A DNA stretch of 64,000 nt. Origin: Polynucleobacter paludilacus. Lineage in GTDB: Bacteria; Pseudomonadota; Gammaproteobacteria; Burkholderiales; Burkholderiaceae. This document shows, in pieces, positions 1-8,488 of this stretch. Under the pieces are notes generated by a model that was not told the origin of the DNA, did no database searches, and saw nothing but the letters and a program-made list of their open reading frames with translations. Made by a program: the position numbers and the translations under genes. Location of the stretch: positions 1,364,001 through 1,428,000 of the forward strand of contig NZ_CP061298.1 of the NCBI RefSeq assembly GCF_018687595.1, read 5' to 3'. How positions within the stretch are numbered: position 1 is the stretch's first letter; each line of letters begins with the position of its first letter.

Positions 1-395
1 CGGGTTACACCCTGCTGCTGCAAGAAATACACTGCATGCGAATCTTTTTCACCAAAGATTGCAACTAGTACGTTGGCACCAGTCACTTCTTTTTTACCAC
101 TTGAGGTAGATTGCACGTGCATGATCGCACGCTGAATCACACGCTGGAATCCCAAGGTAGGCTGTGTATCGACTTCATCATTACCCGGCACAATCGGTGT
201 GTTGTCATTAATGAAATTTTTCAGCTGAGCACGCAACTCTGCAATATTGACTGCGCAAGCTTTCAGAACTTCCACCGCTGTAGCGTTATCAAGCAGTGCA
301 GCAAGCAAGTGCTCAACCGTAATGAATTCATGTCGAGCTGCCCTTGCGTCAACAAAGGCCATGTGCAAACTGACTTCTAATTCCTGGGCAATCAT
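1..395 (-). CDS. clpA: ATP-dependent Clp protease ATP-binding subunit ClpA (N-terminal part, cut by window edge)
   Basis: Only the first 131 codons are present; the gene runs off the left edge. The reverse-strand translation starts [20 protein letters not shown] and continues through [16 protein letters not shown], which is the double Clp-N repeat that binds ClpS and substrates. ClpA is the AAA+ unfoldase that feeds ClpP in the cytoplasm. Its ATG overlaps the TGA of clpS (ATGA), the usual clpS-clpA coupling, so it is read from the clpS promoter and probably by translational coupling. The AAA+ domains lie outside the window, so intactness cannot be judged. Confidence 0.95.
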   Translation of the reverse strand, partial: MIAQELEVSLHMAFVDARAARHEFITVEHLLAALLDNATAVEVLKACAVNIAELRAQLKNFINDNTPIVPGNDEVDTQPTLGFQRVIQRAIMHVQSTSSGKKEVTGANVLVAIFGEKDSHAVYFLQQQGVT

Positions 396-739
396 ACTTC
401 CTCCATGGTGCACTGTAATGGGTGGCCCGCTTCGCGGGAGAGCTCGACAACTTGATGAACTTTGGTAGCAGCAACATCCCGGGTAAAAATTCCGCAAACA
501 CCTTTGCCGGCCAAATGAACTTGCAACATGATGCGCGTCGCTGTTTCGTGGTCTTTATTGAAATACTCCTGAATGACCATCACGACAAACTCCATCGGGG
601 TGTAATCGTCATTCATTAATAAGACCTTGAACATCGATGGTGCCTTTAACTTCTCCGCTTGTTTTTCAAGCAGAATCGTGTCCTCTACATGAGGATTAAC
701 AGGATTTCCAGATACGGGATTTTTGGGAGCGCGACTCAT
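392..739 (-). CDS. clpS: ATP-dependent Clp protease adaptor protein ClpS
   Basis: A 115-residue adaptor that binds the N-domain of ClpA and delivers N-degron substrates to ClpAP. The core [14 protein letters not shown] (about residues 40-53) carries Asn43, Asp44 and Asp45, and His75 follows in [13 protein letters not shown]; these match the E. coli pocket residues for the destabilising N-terminal amino acid. I chose the ATG at 739 (MSRAPKN). Two upstream in-frame ATGs at 748 and 757 would place the start inside or before a good -10 box (TAGAAT, 747-752). From 739 the mRNA would be leaderless or nearly so. The stop overlaps the clpA start by four bases. Confidence 0.95.
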   Translation of the reverse strand: MSRAPKNPVSGNPVNPHVEDTILLEKQAEKLKAPSMFKVLLMNDDYTPMEFVVMVIQEYFNKDHETATRIMLQVHLAGKGVCGIFTRDVAATKVHQVVELSREAGHPLQCTMEEV

Positions 740-746
740 GAGAACC

Positions 747-774
747 ATTCTAAACACAGATCAGCAAACTTCAA
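747..774 (-). promoter_or_regulatory. Predicted promoter of clpS-clpA, leaderless arrangement
   Basis: On the minus strand TTGAAG (774-769) is followed after 16 bases by TAGAAT (752-747), a plausible housekeeping sigma-70-type pair. The -10 box ends 7 bases before the ATG at 739, so transcription is expected to start at or one base before the start codon. No Shine-Dalgarno sequence lies in the seven bases between. Confidence 0.6.
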
Positions 775-886
775 TTTACAGGGGCCTAGAGTAGAAAACT
801 CCTCTTTAACTAGGCCATAACCCTATATTGGGGCATTTTTCGATAAAAAAAGGGGTGTTTTCATGTCTTTATATACACATAACTCC

Positions 887-915
887 TTGACACACTTGGG
901 AAAAGGGCAAACAAT
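887..915 (+). promoter_or_regulatory. Predicted sigma-70 promoter of the cold-shock gene
   Basis: TTGACA (887-892, perfect -35) is followed after 17 bases by AACAAT (910-915, 4 of 6). The predicted transcript would begin near 922 and have a 5' untranslated region of about 100 bases, typical of cspA-family mRNAs. A small stem-loop (ACTTC/GAAGT, 925-939) lies at its very start. Confidence 0.55.
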
Positions 916-1025
916 CAGGGGTAGACTTCAAAAAGAAGTTCTATTTAGGCGTGTTGTGGAGCGAGACTGATTAAAAAGTATTCACCCTCTTCACGGTTGT
1001 TTTAAGTTTATGTAATGGAGTTCGC

Positions 1026-1229
1026 ATGGCGACCGGAATTGTTAAGTGGTTCAATGATGCAAAAGGTTTTGGTTTTATCAAACCTGATGATGGTGAAGAA
1101 GAGTTGTTCGCGCACTTCAGCGCGATTACTATGGCGGGTTTCAAAACCCTCAAAGAAGGCCAGAAGGTAACGTTTGATATTACCCAAGGTCCTAAAGGAA
1201 AACAAGCTACCAATATTCAAGGTGCCTGA
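1026..1229 (+). CDS. Cold-shock protein, CspA family
   Basis: A 67-residue single cold-shock domain that binds single-stranded RNA and DNA and acts as an RNA chaperone. RNP1 is KGFGFI (residues 13-18) and RNP2 is LFAHFS (27-32); the opening [16 protein letters not shown] is diagnostic. The length equals the family norm of 65-70. A Shine-Dalgarno TGGAG lies 8 bases before the ATG. It stands alone, with its own promoter, a long 5' leader and a terminator. The family has many paralogues, so I cannot say which csp gene this is or whether it is induced by cold. Confidence 0.96.
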   Translation: MATGIVKWFNDAKGFGFIKPDDGEEELFAHFSAITMAGFKTLKEGQKVTFDITQGPKGKQATNIQGA

Positions 1230-1250
1230 TAGACCATAGATCACTATGAG

Positions 1251-1280
1251 AAACCCAGGACTTGTTCCTGGGTTTTTTTT
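1251..1280 (+). terminator. Rho-independent terminator of the cold-shock gene
   Basis: Nine-base stem AACCCAGGA (1252-1260) / TCCTGGGTT (1266-1274) with loop CTTGT, followed by a run of T to 1280. It lies 20 bases after the stop codon. Confidence 0.9.
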
Positions 1281-1334
1281 CGTCCGCAATTTCCTTCCCA
1301 TAAAATACTCCCCTTATAGGCCAACCGCTTCGCC

Positions 1335-1793
1335 ATGAACCCAAACTCTCATCTACTTTTTACTCAACGTATTTGCATAGCCTTGCTTGTCGCTATATCT
1401 TTCTCTGCGAATGCCCAAGTCAATTCCGGCTTGCCCACAATTCAACTCAAAGCGGGCATGTATGCCATTCAAGCTGAAGTTGCTGACAACCCCAATCTCA
1501 GAGAAGTTGGGCTAATGAATCGGACTAGCTTGCCTAGCAACTCCGGCATGCTCTTTATCTTTGAGCAAAAGGCAGGTAATTGCTTTTGGATGAAAAACAC
1601 CAAGTTACCACTCTCCATTGCATTTATTGCTGATGACGGCAGGATCGTGAATATTGAAGAGATGCAAGCCGACACCACCAACAACCACTGCCCAAAAGCA
1701 CCCATTCGTTACGCACTAGAAATGAACAAAGGATGGTTCTCTGATCGGGTGATTGTTCCTGGCAATGTGATTCAGGGGCTGCCTAAAAGATAA
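1335..1793 (+). CDS. DUF192 family exported protein
   Basis: A 152-residue protein with a signal peptide: hydrophobic core ICIALLVAISFSANA (about residues 13-27) with a likely cleavage after ANA. The mature part is one DUF192 domain, recognisable by LREVGLMNRTSLP, GMLFIF, FWMKNTKLPLSIAFI and the central acidic IVNIEEMQ. The family is widespread and its biochemical function is not established, so none is given. It probably acts in the periplasm. It is a single gene between two terminators. Confidence 0.9.
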   Translation: MNPNSHLLFTQRICIALLVAISFSANAQVNSGLPTIQLKAGMYAIQAEVADNPNLREVGLMNRTSLPSNSGMLFIFEQKAGNCFWMKNTKLPLSIAFIADDGRIVNIEEMQADTTNNHCPKAPIRYALEMNKGWFSDRVIVPGNVIQGLPKR

Positions 1794-1812
1794 CGCCTTT
1801 TTAAGATGAATA

Positions 1813-1838
1813 AAAAAGCAGACCTAGGTCTGCTTTTT
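1813..1838. terminator. Bidirectional terminator between the DUF192 gene and ppnP
   Basis: A perfect palindrome: AAAAAGCAGACC mirrored around the CCTAGG centre and ending in TTTTT on either strand. It serves the plus-strand DUF192 gene and the minus-strand argF-argG-ppnP operon, which converge here. Confidence 0.9.
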
Positions 1839-1856
1839 CTTTTGCATACAAAGCGC

Positions 1857-2162
1857 TTATTCAAAGTGGCAAACGTAGTGCACTGGGTCTTCAGCGCGAA
1901 TAATAAAATAGCCACCCTTCTCAACTGTCCAACTCTGGCCTGTCTTGAACTCCTGCTCAGGGGCGCCGTTGATGCTAACAAAGGCATTGCCATCTACCAC
2001 TTCCATTACTTCTTTAGTACTGAGGTCAAAGCGAAGAGTACTAGGCAGAACAACACCAACCGATTTACGCACACCATTAGGCATCGTCACGGTATGCGAA
2101 ACGCACTTACCGTCAAAAAAGACATTGGCTTTTTTACCTACAGAAACTTGATCAAATTGCAT
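1857..2162 (-). CDS. ppnP: Pyrimidine/purine nucleoside phosphorylase PpnP (UPF0345/DUF1255)
   Basis: A 101-residue single-domain cupin of the YaiE/PpnP family. E. coli PpnP phosphorolyses several nucleosides to base and ribose-1-phosphate; the same reaction is inferred here by family. Family marks are VFFDGKCVSHTV, GVVLPSTLRFDLSTKEVMEVV, the gel-like turn INGAPEQEFKTGQSW and the C-terminal HYVCHF. It starts 32 bases after the argG stop, so it is probably the last gene of the arginine operon, although its link to arginine synthesis is unclear. Confidence 0.92.
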   Translation of the reverse strand: MQFDQVSVGKKANVFFDGKCVSHTVTMPNGVRKSVGVVLPSTLRFDLSTKEVMEVVDGNAFVSINGAPEQEFKTGQSWTVEKGGYFIIRAEDPVHYVCHFE

Positions 2163-2194
2163 ACAGATTCTTTCTATTCGATTTAAATGAGTGA

Positions 2195-3427
2195 TTACTT
2201 GGTAGCCCGCTTACGTTTTGCAATTTCAGCAATCCGCATCCGTAAGGCATTGAGCTTAATGAAGCCACCAGCATCAGCTTGGTTATACGCACCGCCGTCA
2301 TCATCAAAAGTCGCAATGTTCTGATCAAACAGCGTGTTAGCAGAATCTCTTGAAATCACCGACACAGAACCTTTGTAGAGCTTGAGACGAACCACCCCAT
2401 TCACTTGTTGCTGGGTATGATCGATCAAGGTTTGTAAAGCTAAGCGCTCAGGAGACCACCATAGGCCGTTATAGATCAGGCTAGCATACCGAGGCATCAA
2501 GTCATCTTTCAGGTGTGCCACTTCACGATCAAGGGTAATGCTTTCAATTCCGCGGTGGGCCTTGAGCAATATAGTGCCACCAGGCGTTTCATAACAACCA
2601 CGACTCTTCATACCAACAAAACGGTTTTCAACCAAATCTAAGCGGCCAATACCATGCATACCACCTAAGCGATTGAGCTCAGCCAAGAGTTCATGAGGCT
2701 TATAGGCTTTGCCGTCGATAGCAACAGGATCGCCAGCACGAAATTCAATTTCTATGATTTGCGCTGCATCGGGCGCTTTTTCAGGAGACACTGTCCAACG
2801 CCACATGGATTCTTCCGCTTCCGCGTTGGGATTCTCGAGATGACGACCTTCATAGCTGATATGCAAGAGATTGGCATCCATTGAATAAGGTGAACCACCT
2901 TGCTTGTGTTTCATCTCGACCGGGATGCCATGCTTCTCAGCATAGGCCATCAATTTTTCACGAGAGAGTAGATCCCACTCACGCCAAGGTGCGATCACTT
3001 TAATGCCAGGCTCAAGAGCGTAATAACCCAGTTCAAAACGCACTTGATCATTACCTTTACCAGTAGCGCCGTGCGATACCGCATCAGCACGAGTCTTGCG
3101 AGCGATCTCAATTTGGCGCTTAGCAATCAGCGGTCTTGCAATTGAAGTACCCAGCAAATACTCACCTTCATAAACTGTATTGGCGCGGAACATCGGAAAT
3201 ACAAAATCACGCACAAACTCTTCACGCAGATCATCGATAAAAATATTCTCAGGCTTGATGCCAAATTGCAGAGCCTTCGTTCTTGCAGGCTCAAGCTCTT
3301 CACCCTGACCCAAGTCAGCAGTGAAGGTGACGATTTCACATTGATAAGTATCTTGTAACCATTTCAGGATCACACTGGTATCGAGACCACCTGAGTAGGC
3401 TAGTACGGCTTTTTTAATATCAGACAT
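2195..3427 (-). CDS. argG: Argininosuccinate synthase
   Basis: Ligates citrulline and aspartate with ATP to argininosuccinate, the seventh step of arginine synthesis. The 410-residue protein starts [18 protein letters not shown], with the PP-loop SGGLDTS at residues 12-18. [13 protein letters not shown] (citrulline and aspartate site) and [18 protein letters not shown] follow. I use the ATG at 3427; an upstream ATG four codons earlier gives an unconserved MNGT extension. It begins 24 bases after argF, so argF-argG form an operon. Confidence 0.97.
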   Translation of the reverse strand: MSDIKKAVLAYSGGLDTSVILKWLQDTYQCEIVTFTADLGQGEELEPARTKALQFGIKPENIFIDDLREEFVRDFVFPMFRANTVYEGEYLLGTSIARPLIAKRQIEIARKTRADAVSHGATGKGNDQVRFELGYYALEPGIKVIAPWREWDLLSREKLMAYAEKHGIPVEMKHKQGGSPYSMDANLLHISYEGRHLENPNAEAEESMWRWTVSPEKAPDAAQIIEIEFRAGDPVAIDGKAYKPHELLAELNRLGGMHGIGRLDLVENRFVGMKSRGCYETPGGTILLKAHRGIESITLDREVAHLKDDLMPRYASLIYNGLWWSPERLALQTLIDHTQQQVNGVVRLKLYKGSVSVISRDSANTLFDQNIATFDDDGGAYNQADAGGFIKLNALRMRIAEIAKRKRATK

Positions 3428-3451
3428 AGTTCCATTCAATCCAAAAAATAG

Positions 3452-4432
3452 TTAATCCAAACGACCGCAGAGCAAATACTCCATCAAGGCTTTTTGAACA
3501 TGCAAACGATTTTCTGCTTCTTCCCAAACAACGCTTTGGGGACCATCAATCACTTCTGCAGTCACTTCTTCACCACGATGGGCTGGCAAGCAATGCATAA
3601 ACACCGCCCTGGGTTTTGCTAAGGACATCAGCTCTTGAGAAACAATCCAGTCTTTGAATGCGCTCATACGAGTGGAATTTTCCTCTTCGTAGCCCATGCT
3701 GGTCCAAACATCCGTGGTGACTAAATCAGCACCCTTACAGGCTTCTTTAGGATCAGCGCAAATGGTCAAATGCTTTAAAGCATTGGTACCAATACGAGAC
3801 ATATCTAACTGATAACCGGCTGGGGCAGAGAAGCGTAATTGGAAATCGAGTTTCTCAGCAGCCTGCAACCAGGTGTAAGCCATATTATTGGCATCACCCA
3901 CCCAAGCTACTGTCTTGCCCTGTATGGGGCCACGCGTCTCCACAAAAGTGAAGATATCTGCCAAGACTTGGCATGGATGGTATTCGTTGGTTAAACCATT
4001 GATTACTGGCACACGGGAGTTTGCAGCAAAGCGCTCGATGATCTCCTGACCAAAAGTGCGAATCATAATAATGTCAGTCATTCGAGAAATGACTTGGGCT
4101 GCGTCTTCAACTGGCTCACCCCGACCTAATTGGGTATCACGGGTATTGAGATAAACCGCATGTCCGCCGAGCTGATGAATGCCTGCCTCGAAAGACAGAC
4201 GGGTTCGAGTAGAGTGCTTCTCAAAGATCATCGCAAGCGTGCGATCATGTAATGGATGCCAAGTCTCGTAGCTTTTGAATTTAGCCTTCAGCCAAGCCGC
4301 TCTCAATAAAAGGTAGTCATATTCCTCACGAGTCAGATCGGCAAACTGTAAGTAGTGTTTGACCTGCCCTGGGACCTGGGGTTTTGCCAGAGAAGTTTTG
4401 GTGGAGCTAGCTACTGCATTTTGAGCTTGCAT
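3452..4432 (-). CDS. argF: Ornithine carbamoyltransferase
   Basis: Makes citrulline from ornithine and carbamoyl phosphate in the cytoplasm. The 326-residue protein has the carbamoyl-phosphate motif STRTR (74-78), HPCQ (152-155) and the ornithine-site HCLP (280-283). The N-terminal 20 or so residues are unconserved; no other ATG lies nearby. It is the first gene of argF-argG-ppnP and is divergent from the DUF3579 gene. I saw no clear ARG operator in the 89-base divergent spacer. Confidence 0.97.
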   Translation of the reverse strand: MQAQNAVASSTKTSLAKPQVPGQVKHYLQFADLTREEYDYLLLRAAWLKAKFKSYETWHPLHDRTLAMIFEKHSTRTRLSFEAGIHQLGGHAVYLNTRDTQLGRGEPVEDAAQVISRMTDIIMIRTFGQEIIERFAANSRVPVINGLTNEYHPCQVLADIFTFVETRGPIQGKTVAWVGDANNMAYTWLQAAEKLDFQLRFSAPAGYQLDMSRIGTNALKHLTICADPKEACKGADLVTTDVWTSMGYEEENSTRMSAFKDWIVSQELMSLAKPRAVFMHCLPAHRGEEVTAEVIDGPQSVVWEEAENRLHVQKALMEYLLCGRLD

Positions 4433-4521
4433 TTTTTATACCAACATTCATCTACATAAAAATAATTACTAAAGTCATCTTAAGACCACTTTGCACTGTT
4501 AAGCTAGTGATCTGAGCTACT

Positions 4522-4860
4522 TTGATCCTTTACTCTAACGCTGACGCAAACTTGAACCACAAAAAGCTTTTTATTCAAGGCATTACAAGCTCAGGCAAGC
4601 CCTTTAGGCCCAGCGATTGGGCTGAACGCCTGTGCGGTGTGATGGCATCCTTCAGACCCCCAGGTGAATCTGGAGACCCTCGCTTTACCTACTCACCCTA
4701 CGTAACACCTGTCCTGATCGCACAAGTCAAATGCGTTGTCATCGATACTCGATTGGGAGACCTCGACCCACGCGCACTCGACTTTGTCGTGAACTTTGCC
4801 AAAGACAATGGACTACCAATTGAAGAGGCTTGTGAGTTCGAGCCTCAATCACGCACCTAG
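4522..4860 (+). CDS. DUF3579 domain protein
   Basis: A 112-residue protein with the family core KLFIQGITSSGKPFRPSDWAE followed by RLCGVMASF and CVVIDTRLGDLDPRALDFV. The function is unknown; DUF3579 genes are common in betaproteobacteria. The only early start codons in the frame are TTG at 4522, just after an in-frame stop, and TTG at 4552. I took 4522, but the true start could be the second. It is a single gene divergent from argF and convergent with rpsT. Confidence 0.85.
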   Translation: MILYSNADANLNHKKLFIQGITSSGKPFRPSDWAERLCGVMASFRPPGESGDPRFTYSPYVTPVLIAQVKCVVIDTRLGDLDPRALDFVVNFAKDNGLPIEEACEFEPQSRT

Positions 4861-4864
4861 TCTT

Positions 4865-4896
4865 AAAAACAAAAACCCGCTCGGATCAGGAGCGGG
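4865..4896 (-). terminator. Rho-independent terminator of rpsT
   Basis: On the minus strand CCCGCTC pairs with GAGCGGG (4890-4896 with 4876-4882, loop of 7) and is followed by TTTTTGTTTTT. It lies between the stops of rpsT and the DUF3579 gene. Confidence 0.88.
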
Positions 4897-4940
4897 CTCA
4901 GGCAAGAACACTCCCTTGCCAGCCAGTAAATCTAAAAAAC

Positions 4941-5207
4941 TTACGCTGCCATTGCCTTGATAGCTGCAGACAAACGGGACTTCTGACGTGCTGCAGTATT
5001 TTTATGAGCAATCTTCTTGTCAGCAATCTTGTCGATAGTAGCTTGGGTTGCTGCGAAAACTTTTGCAGCAGTTGCCTTATCACCAGCCTCAATTGCTTTA
5101 CGTACTGTCTTAATAGAAGTACGCAGCTTAGAACGTAAGCTGGAATTGTGCTCATTCTGTTTTACTGCCTGCCGTGCGCGTTTACGCGCTTGTGCGGTAT
5201 TGGCCAT
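4941..5207 (-). CDS. rpsT: 30S ribosomal protein S20
   Basis: An 88-residue, strongly basic helical protein starting [20 protein letters not shown], the conserved S20 N-terminus that contacts 16S rRNA. The length matches the family (86-90). An AAAGAG Shine-Dalgarno directly precedes the ATG. As in many betaproteobacteria it is next to and divergent from murJ. Confidence 0.97.
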   Translation of the reverse strand: MANTAQARKRARQAVKQNEHNSSLRSKLRTSIKTVRKAIEAGDKATAAKVFAATQATIDKIADKKIAHKNTAARQKSRLSAAIKAMAA

Positions 5208-5372
5208 CTCTTTAAACCTTGCCTAAAAAATTACAAACTACGATTTGTTAAAAAATTCATTTGGACTGCCACCGTCTGACTTCCGTGAAGGAAGGAGTCC
5301 ACCAAAACCCAAGATTTTACCCGAAAGGCTCAAAAAAGCCCAGTTGCTTGATAAATAGGGGAAAATCCCCCC

Positions 5373-6926
5373 ATGAACCTGCTTTCTGCTGCCGCCAAAG
5401 TCAGTTCCCTGACCATGATTTCCCGTATTACGGGACTCCTCAGAGAAACGCTGATTGCCCGTAGCTTTGGGGCTTCAGAGTGGACAGACGCCTTTAATGT
5501 GGCCTTCCGACTCCCGAATTTGCTGCGGCGTCTCTTTGCTGAAGGGGCCTTTTCCCAAGCATTTGTGCCGATTTTGGGCGAGGTCTCCAGCCAAGGGGAT
5601 GTAAAGCAGTCCCAAATCCTGATCAATGCGGTGGCAACCCTCTTGTTTTGGGCCTTACTGCTTACGGTCATCTTGGGCGTTTTGGGCGCCCCAGTTCTGA
5701 TTATGGTGATTGCTACGGGTTTTGATGGTGGTCCCGCCTATGAGGCAAGCGTAGTCATGACCCGCATCATGTTTCCCTATATCGGCTTGATATCGATGGT
5801 CTCGCTCTCAGCGGGCATCCTCAATACCTTCCAGCGTTTCGCTATTCCGGCTTTTACTCCTGTTCTTCTCAATCTTTCCCTGATCGCTGGGGCGATTTTC
5901 CTCTCGCCACATCTGGCGCAACCCATTTATGGCCTCGCTTGTGGCGTTCTATTGGGGGGCGTTTTGCAATTAGCGATTCAGATTCCAGCCCTTTCTCGCT
6001 TGGGACTATTACCTCGCATCGCGCTATTGCCTGGCGTAATTGTGAGTGCAGCACGCAATCCCGAGGCTCGCCGAGTACTCCGTCTGATGGGCCCTGCAGT
6101 CTTTGCGGTATCGGTGGCGCAAATCTCACTCATTATCAATACCAATATCGCCTCTCGTTTGCCAGCTGGAAGTGTTTCCTGGTTGTCCTATGCAGATCGA
6201 CTAATGGAGTTTCCCACGGCATTGCTGGGTGTTGCTCTCGGTACTGTTTTACTTCCCAGCCTCAGCAAAGCCAATGCGCAAAACGATTTAGAGCACGCTG
6301 GAGAATTGCTTATCTGGGGGCTGCAATTGACTTTCCTGTTGGCAGCACCTTGCGCAATCGCCCTCTTTTTGTTTGGGCAACCAATTGCGGCGACGCTCTA
6401 TAACTACGGCAAATTTAATGCAGTCGATGTGGTGATGACCCAGCATGCCCTGTCAGCATATGGCGTCGGCTTAATAGGTCTGATCCTGGTCAAAATTTTG
6501 GCTCCTGGTTTTTATTCTCGGCAAGATATCCGCACGCCCGTCAAAATTGGTCTGATCGTCTTGGTCTGCACTCAGCTAGCTAATCTTATTTTTGTTCCTT
6601 GGCTAGGTCATGCTGGCCTGGCACTTTCAGTAGGAGTGGGCGCTTGCCTCAACGCTAGCCTTTTATGGATAGGCCTGAGAAAGCGCGGGGCTTTACCATC
6701 TCATCCTTGGGGGAAATACTTGGCCCAATTATTTTTTGCGCTCATCCCCTTCTCCCTGCTGCTGTATTACGCAGCTGGAGCCCATGACTGGATTGAGCTA
6801 CGCTCGGCGCCCTGGACCCGTATTGGCTTATTAGCAGGCTGGTTAATAGCCGCCGGCGCCGTTTACTTTGCCGCCCTGGCTTTAGTCGGAATTCGCTGGC
6901 AAAAATTTCTGCGTCATGCAAAATAG
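5373..6926 (+). CDS. murJ: Lipid II flippase MurJ (MviN)
   Basis: A 517-residue polytopic protein of the MOP/MVF superfamily that moves lipid II across the inner membrane for peptidoglycan synthesis. The start MNLLSAAAKVSSLTMISRITG, then LLRETLIARSFGAS and AFNVAFRLPNLLRRLFAEGAFSQAFVP, is diagnostic and contains the conserved Arg residues of the central cavity. About 14 hydrophobic segments can be traced. A short inverted repeat (5358-5370) sits 2 bases before the ATG and no Shine-Dalgarno is visible. The SirB1-like gene follows after 5 bases, so the two are probably co-transcribed. Confidence 0.97.
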   Translation: MNLLSAAAKVSSLTMISRITGLLRETLIARSFGASEWTDAFNVAFRLPNLLRRLFAEGAFSQAFVPILGEVSSQGDVKQSQILINAVATLLFWALLLTVILGVLGAPVLIMVIATGFDGGPAYEASVVMTRIMFPYIGLISMVSLSAGILNTFQRFAIPAFTPVLLNLSLIAGAIFLSPHLAQPIYGLACGVLLGGVLQLAIQIPALSRLGLLPRIALLPGVIVSAARNPEARRVLRLMGPAVFAVSVAQISLIINTNIASRLPAGSVSWLSYADRLMEFPTALLGVALGTVLLPSLSKANAQNDLEHAGELLIWGLQLTFLLAAPCAIALFLFGQPIAATLYNYGKFNAVDVVMTQHALSAYGVGLIGLILVKILAPGFYSRQDIRTPVKIGLIVLVCTQLANLIFVPWLGHAGLALSVGVGACLNASLLWIGLRKRGALPSHPWGKYLAQLFFALIPFSLLLYYAAGAHDWIELRSAPWTRIGLLAGWLIAAGAVYFAALALVGIRWQKFLRHAK

Positions 6927-6931
6927 GAGTT

Positions 6932-7774
6932 ATGCCAACCCAACAACTCGACTACTTTGCCTCCTTAGTTGCTGAGGACGAACACCTCCCCTTAACTGAA
7001 GCGGCTATCGCAATTGCCCAGCACGCCTACCCCGACCTGGATGTGCAAGGAGTACTTGATCATATTGATCAAATGGCAGAGAAACTCAAGACTCGCATTA
7101 CGCCAGAAACTTCTGCGATCCAGCGCCTGCAGATTCTGAAACATTACTTTTATACCGAACTTGGTTTTGGTCCAAATCCAAACGATTTCTACGCTCCCGA
7201 GAATTCCTATCTGCATCAGATCATTGATAACCGTCGTGGCATTCCTATTTCCTTAGCTATCTTGATGATGGAATTAGGCAATCAAATTGGCTTGAAGATC
7301 CGCGGGGTATCTTTTCCAAATCACTTCATGATGCGCATCTCCTTGCAGCAAGGCGAGATCATTATGGATCCGCTTACAGGCGCATCTCTCTCGAAAAACG
7401 AATTACAAGAGATGCTTGATCCATATCTAGATGCCAAGGGTTACCGCGGTGAGCTGAGCTTGCCCTTGAATATCTTTTTGCGTGCATCAAGCCCCAGAGA
7501 AATTCTGTCGCGCTTTTTGAGAAACCTCAAAATGATTTACTCCGAACATGAGCGCTGGGAGCGACTGCTAGGCGTTCAAGAGCGTCTAGTGATTTTGCTA
7601 CCCGATTCATTGGAAGAAATTCGGGATCGCGGACTCATCTTTGCCCAACTAGAGTATTTGCGTCCAGCCTTAGCCGATATGCAGCGGTATTTGCGCGAGT
7701 CACCTGAGGCAGAAGATGCGACTGAAATTCGCGATCACATTGCTACTCTCGAGGGCCAAACCAAGCTGCATTGA
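6932..7774 (+). CDS. SirB1 family protein (transglutaminase-like fold with TPR-like C-terminus)
   Basis: A 280-residue protein of the SirB1/YchA family. The central region GFGPNPNDFYAPENSYLHQI, RRGIPISLAILMMELG and GVSFPNHFMMRI is the SirB1 transglutaminase-like domain (about residues 90-165). The C-terminal part (about 195-275) looks like TPR helices. No catalytic cysteine of active transglutaminases is apparent, and the biochemical role of the family is not established. Its ATG has a good GGAG Shine-Dalgarno, which overlaps the end of murJ. Confidence 0.88.
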   Translation: MPTQQLDYFASLVAEDEHLPLTEAAIAIAQHAYPDLDVQGVLDHIDQMAEKLKTRITPETSAIQRLQILKHYFYTELGFGPNPNDFYAPENSYLHQIIDNRRGIPISLAILMMELGNQIGLKIRGVSFPNHFMMRISLQQGEIIMDPLTGASLSKNELQEMLDPYLDAKGYRGELSLPLNIFLRASSPREILSRFLRNLKMIYSEHERWERLLGVQERLVILLPDSLEEIRDRGLIFAQLEYLRPALADMQRYLRESPEAEDATEIRDHIATLEGQTKLH

Positions 7775-7780
7775 AGCAAC

Positions 7781-8425
7781 TTAGGATTTGGGCTTAAAGA
7801 TTTTATAGAGACCAGCCAGAATCACGGGCAGTGCAGCAGCACCAACCCCAATTAAAACGATGATGTTGAGGTTCTGACGAATCACGGGAATATTTCCAAA
7901 AAAATATCCTGCTACTACCAGGATCACAACCCACAATAGTGCGCCCGTAATGTTGAATAATTGAAAGCGGGCGAAGTTCATCTCCGAGACGCCAGCAATG
8001 AATGGTGCAAAGGTCCGAATAATTGGCAAAAATCTGGCCAACACAATCGTCTTACCACCATGTTTTTCGTAGAAGCCGTGTGTCTTTCGCAAAGCCTTTT
8101 GGTCGATCCAACGCGATTGACTACTAAAGACCCGATGACCAATCCAGCGCCCAATGAAATAGTTCACGGTATTGCCCAATACTGCAGCCAATACCAAGCC
8201 AATCGACAGCGTACCCATATTGAAATGCTCTGTCGCACAATAGGCGCCGGCAATAAAGAGCAGAGAGTCGCCTGGCAGAAAGGGGGCAACTACTAAGCCC
8301 GTTTCTGCAAAGACAATAGCAAACAAAAAGCCATAAGCCCAGTAACCATATTGCGCAATGACTAAATCTAAGTGGCGATCAATGTGTAAAAACAGGTCGC
8401 CCAATTGCATTAAGGTATCAATCAA
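7781..8425 (-). CDS. DedA family inner-membrane protein
   Basis: A 214-residue SNARE-associated/VTT-domain protein. Family marks are FAETGLVVAPFLPGDSLLF, NYFIGRWIG, YEKHGGKTIVLARFLPIIRTFAPFIAG (the conserved FxRxxPxxR-type segment) and the C-terminal hydrophobic helices. DedA proteins are needed for membrane homeostasis; some act as lipid (undecaprenyl phosphate or polymyxin-resistance related) transporters, but which paralogue this is cannot be told. I chose the TTG at 8425 because GGAG lies 6 bases upstream; the ATG at 8410 has no Shine-Dalgarno. Confidence 0.92.
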   Translation of the reverse strand: MIDTLMQLGDLFLHIDRHLDLVIAQYGYWAYGFLFAIVFAETGLVVAPFLPGDSLLFIAGAYCATEHFNMGTLSIGLVLAAVLGNTVNYFIGRWIGHRVFSSQSRWIDQKALRKTHGFYEKHGGKTIVLARFLPIIRTFAPFIAGVSEMNFARFQLFNITGALLWVVILVVAGYFFGNIPVIRQNLNIIVLIGVGAAALPVILAGLYKIFKPKS

Positions 8426-8431
8426 TCTTTA

Positions 8432-8435
8432 CTCC
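8432..8435 (-). promoter_or_regulatory. Shine-Dalgarno that selects the TTG start of the DedA gene
   Basis: GGAG on the minus strand, 6 bases before TTG at 8425. The competing ATG at 8410 is preceded by GATACCTTA, without a ribosome-binding sequence. Confidence 0.6.
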
Positions 8436-8488
8436 AATCATTTGCTTGAAAGTGATATTAACAGGCTGTGCGATCAATACATTGACCC

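Noticed and set aside
971..1301. Minus-strand open frames (80 and 97 codons) across the cold-shock gene
   Set aside because: Antisense to a certain csp gene and crossing its terminator; no recognisable protein and no start signal.
4433..4446. TATAAA with TGG before it (extended -10) just upstream of the argF ATG
   Set aside because: It ends only 2 bases before the ATG, so a normal start site would lie after the start codon; it probably is a chance A-rich match, unless the true start is further downstream.
5939..6403. A 154-codon frame inside murJ in another reading frame
   Set aside because: It lies within the murJ coding frame, has no family likeness and the low-complexity codons of murJ account for it.
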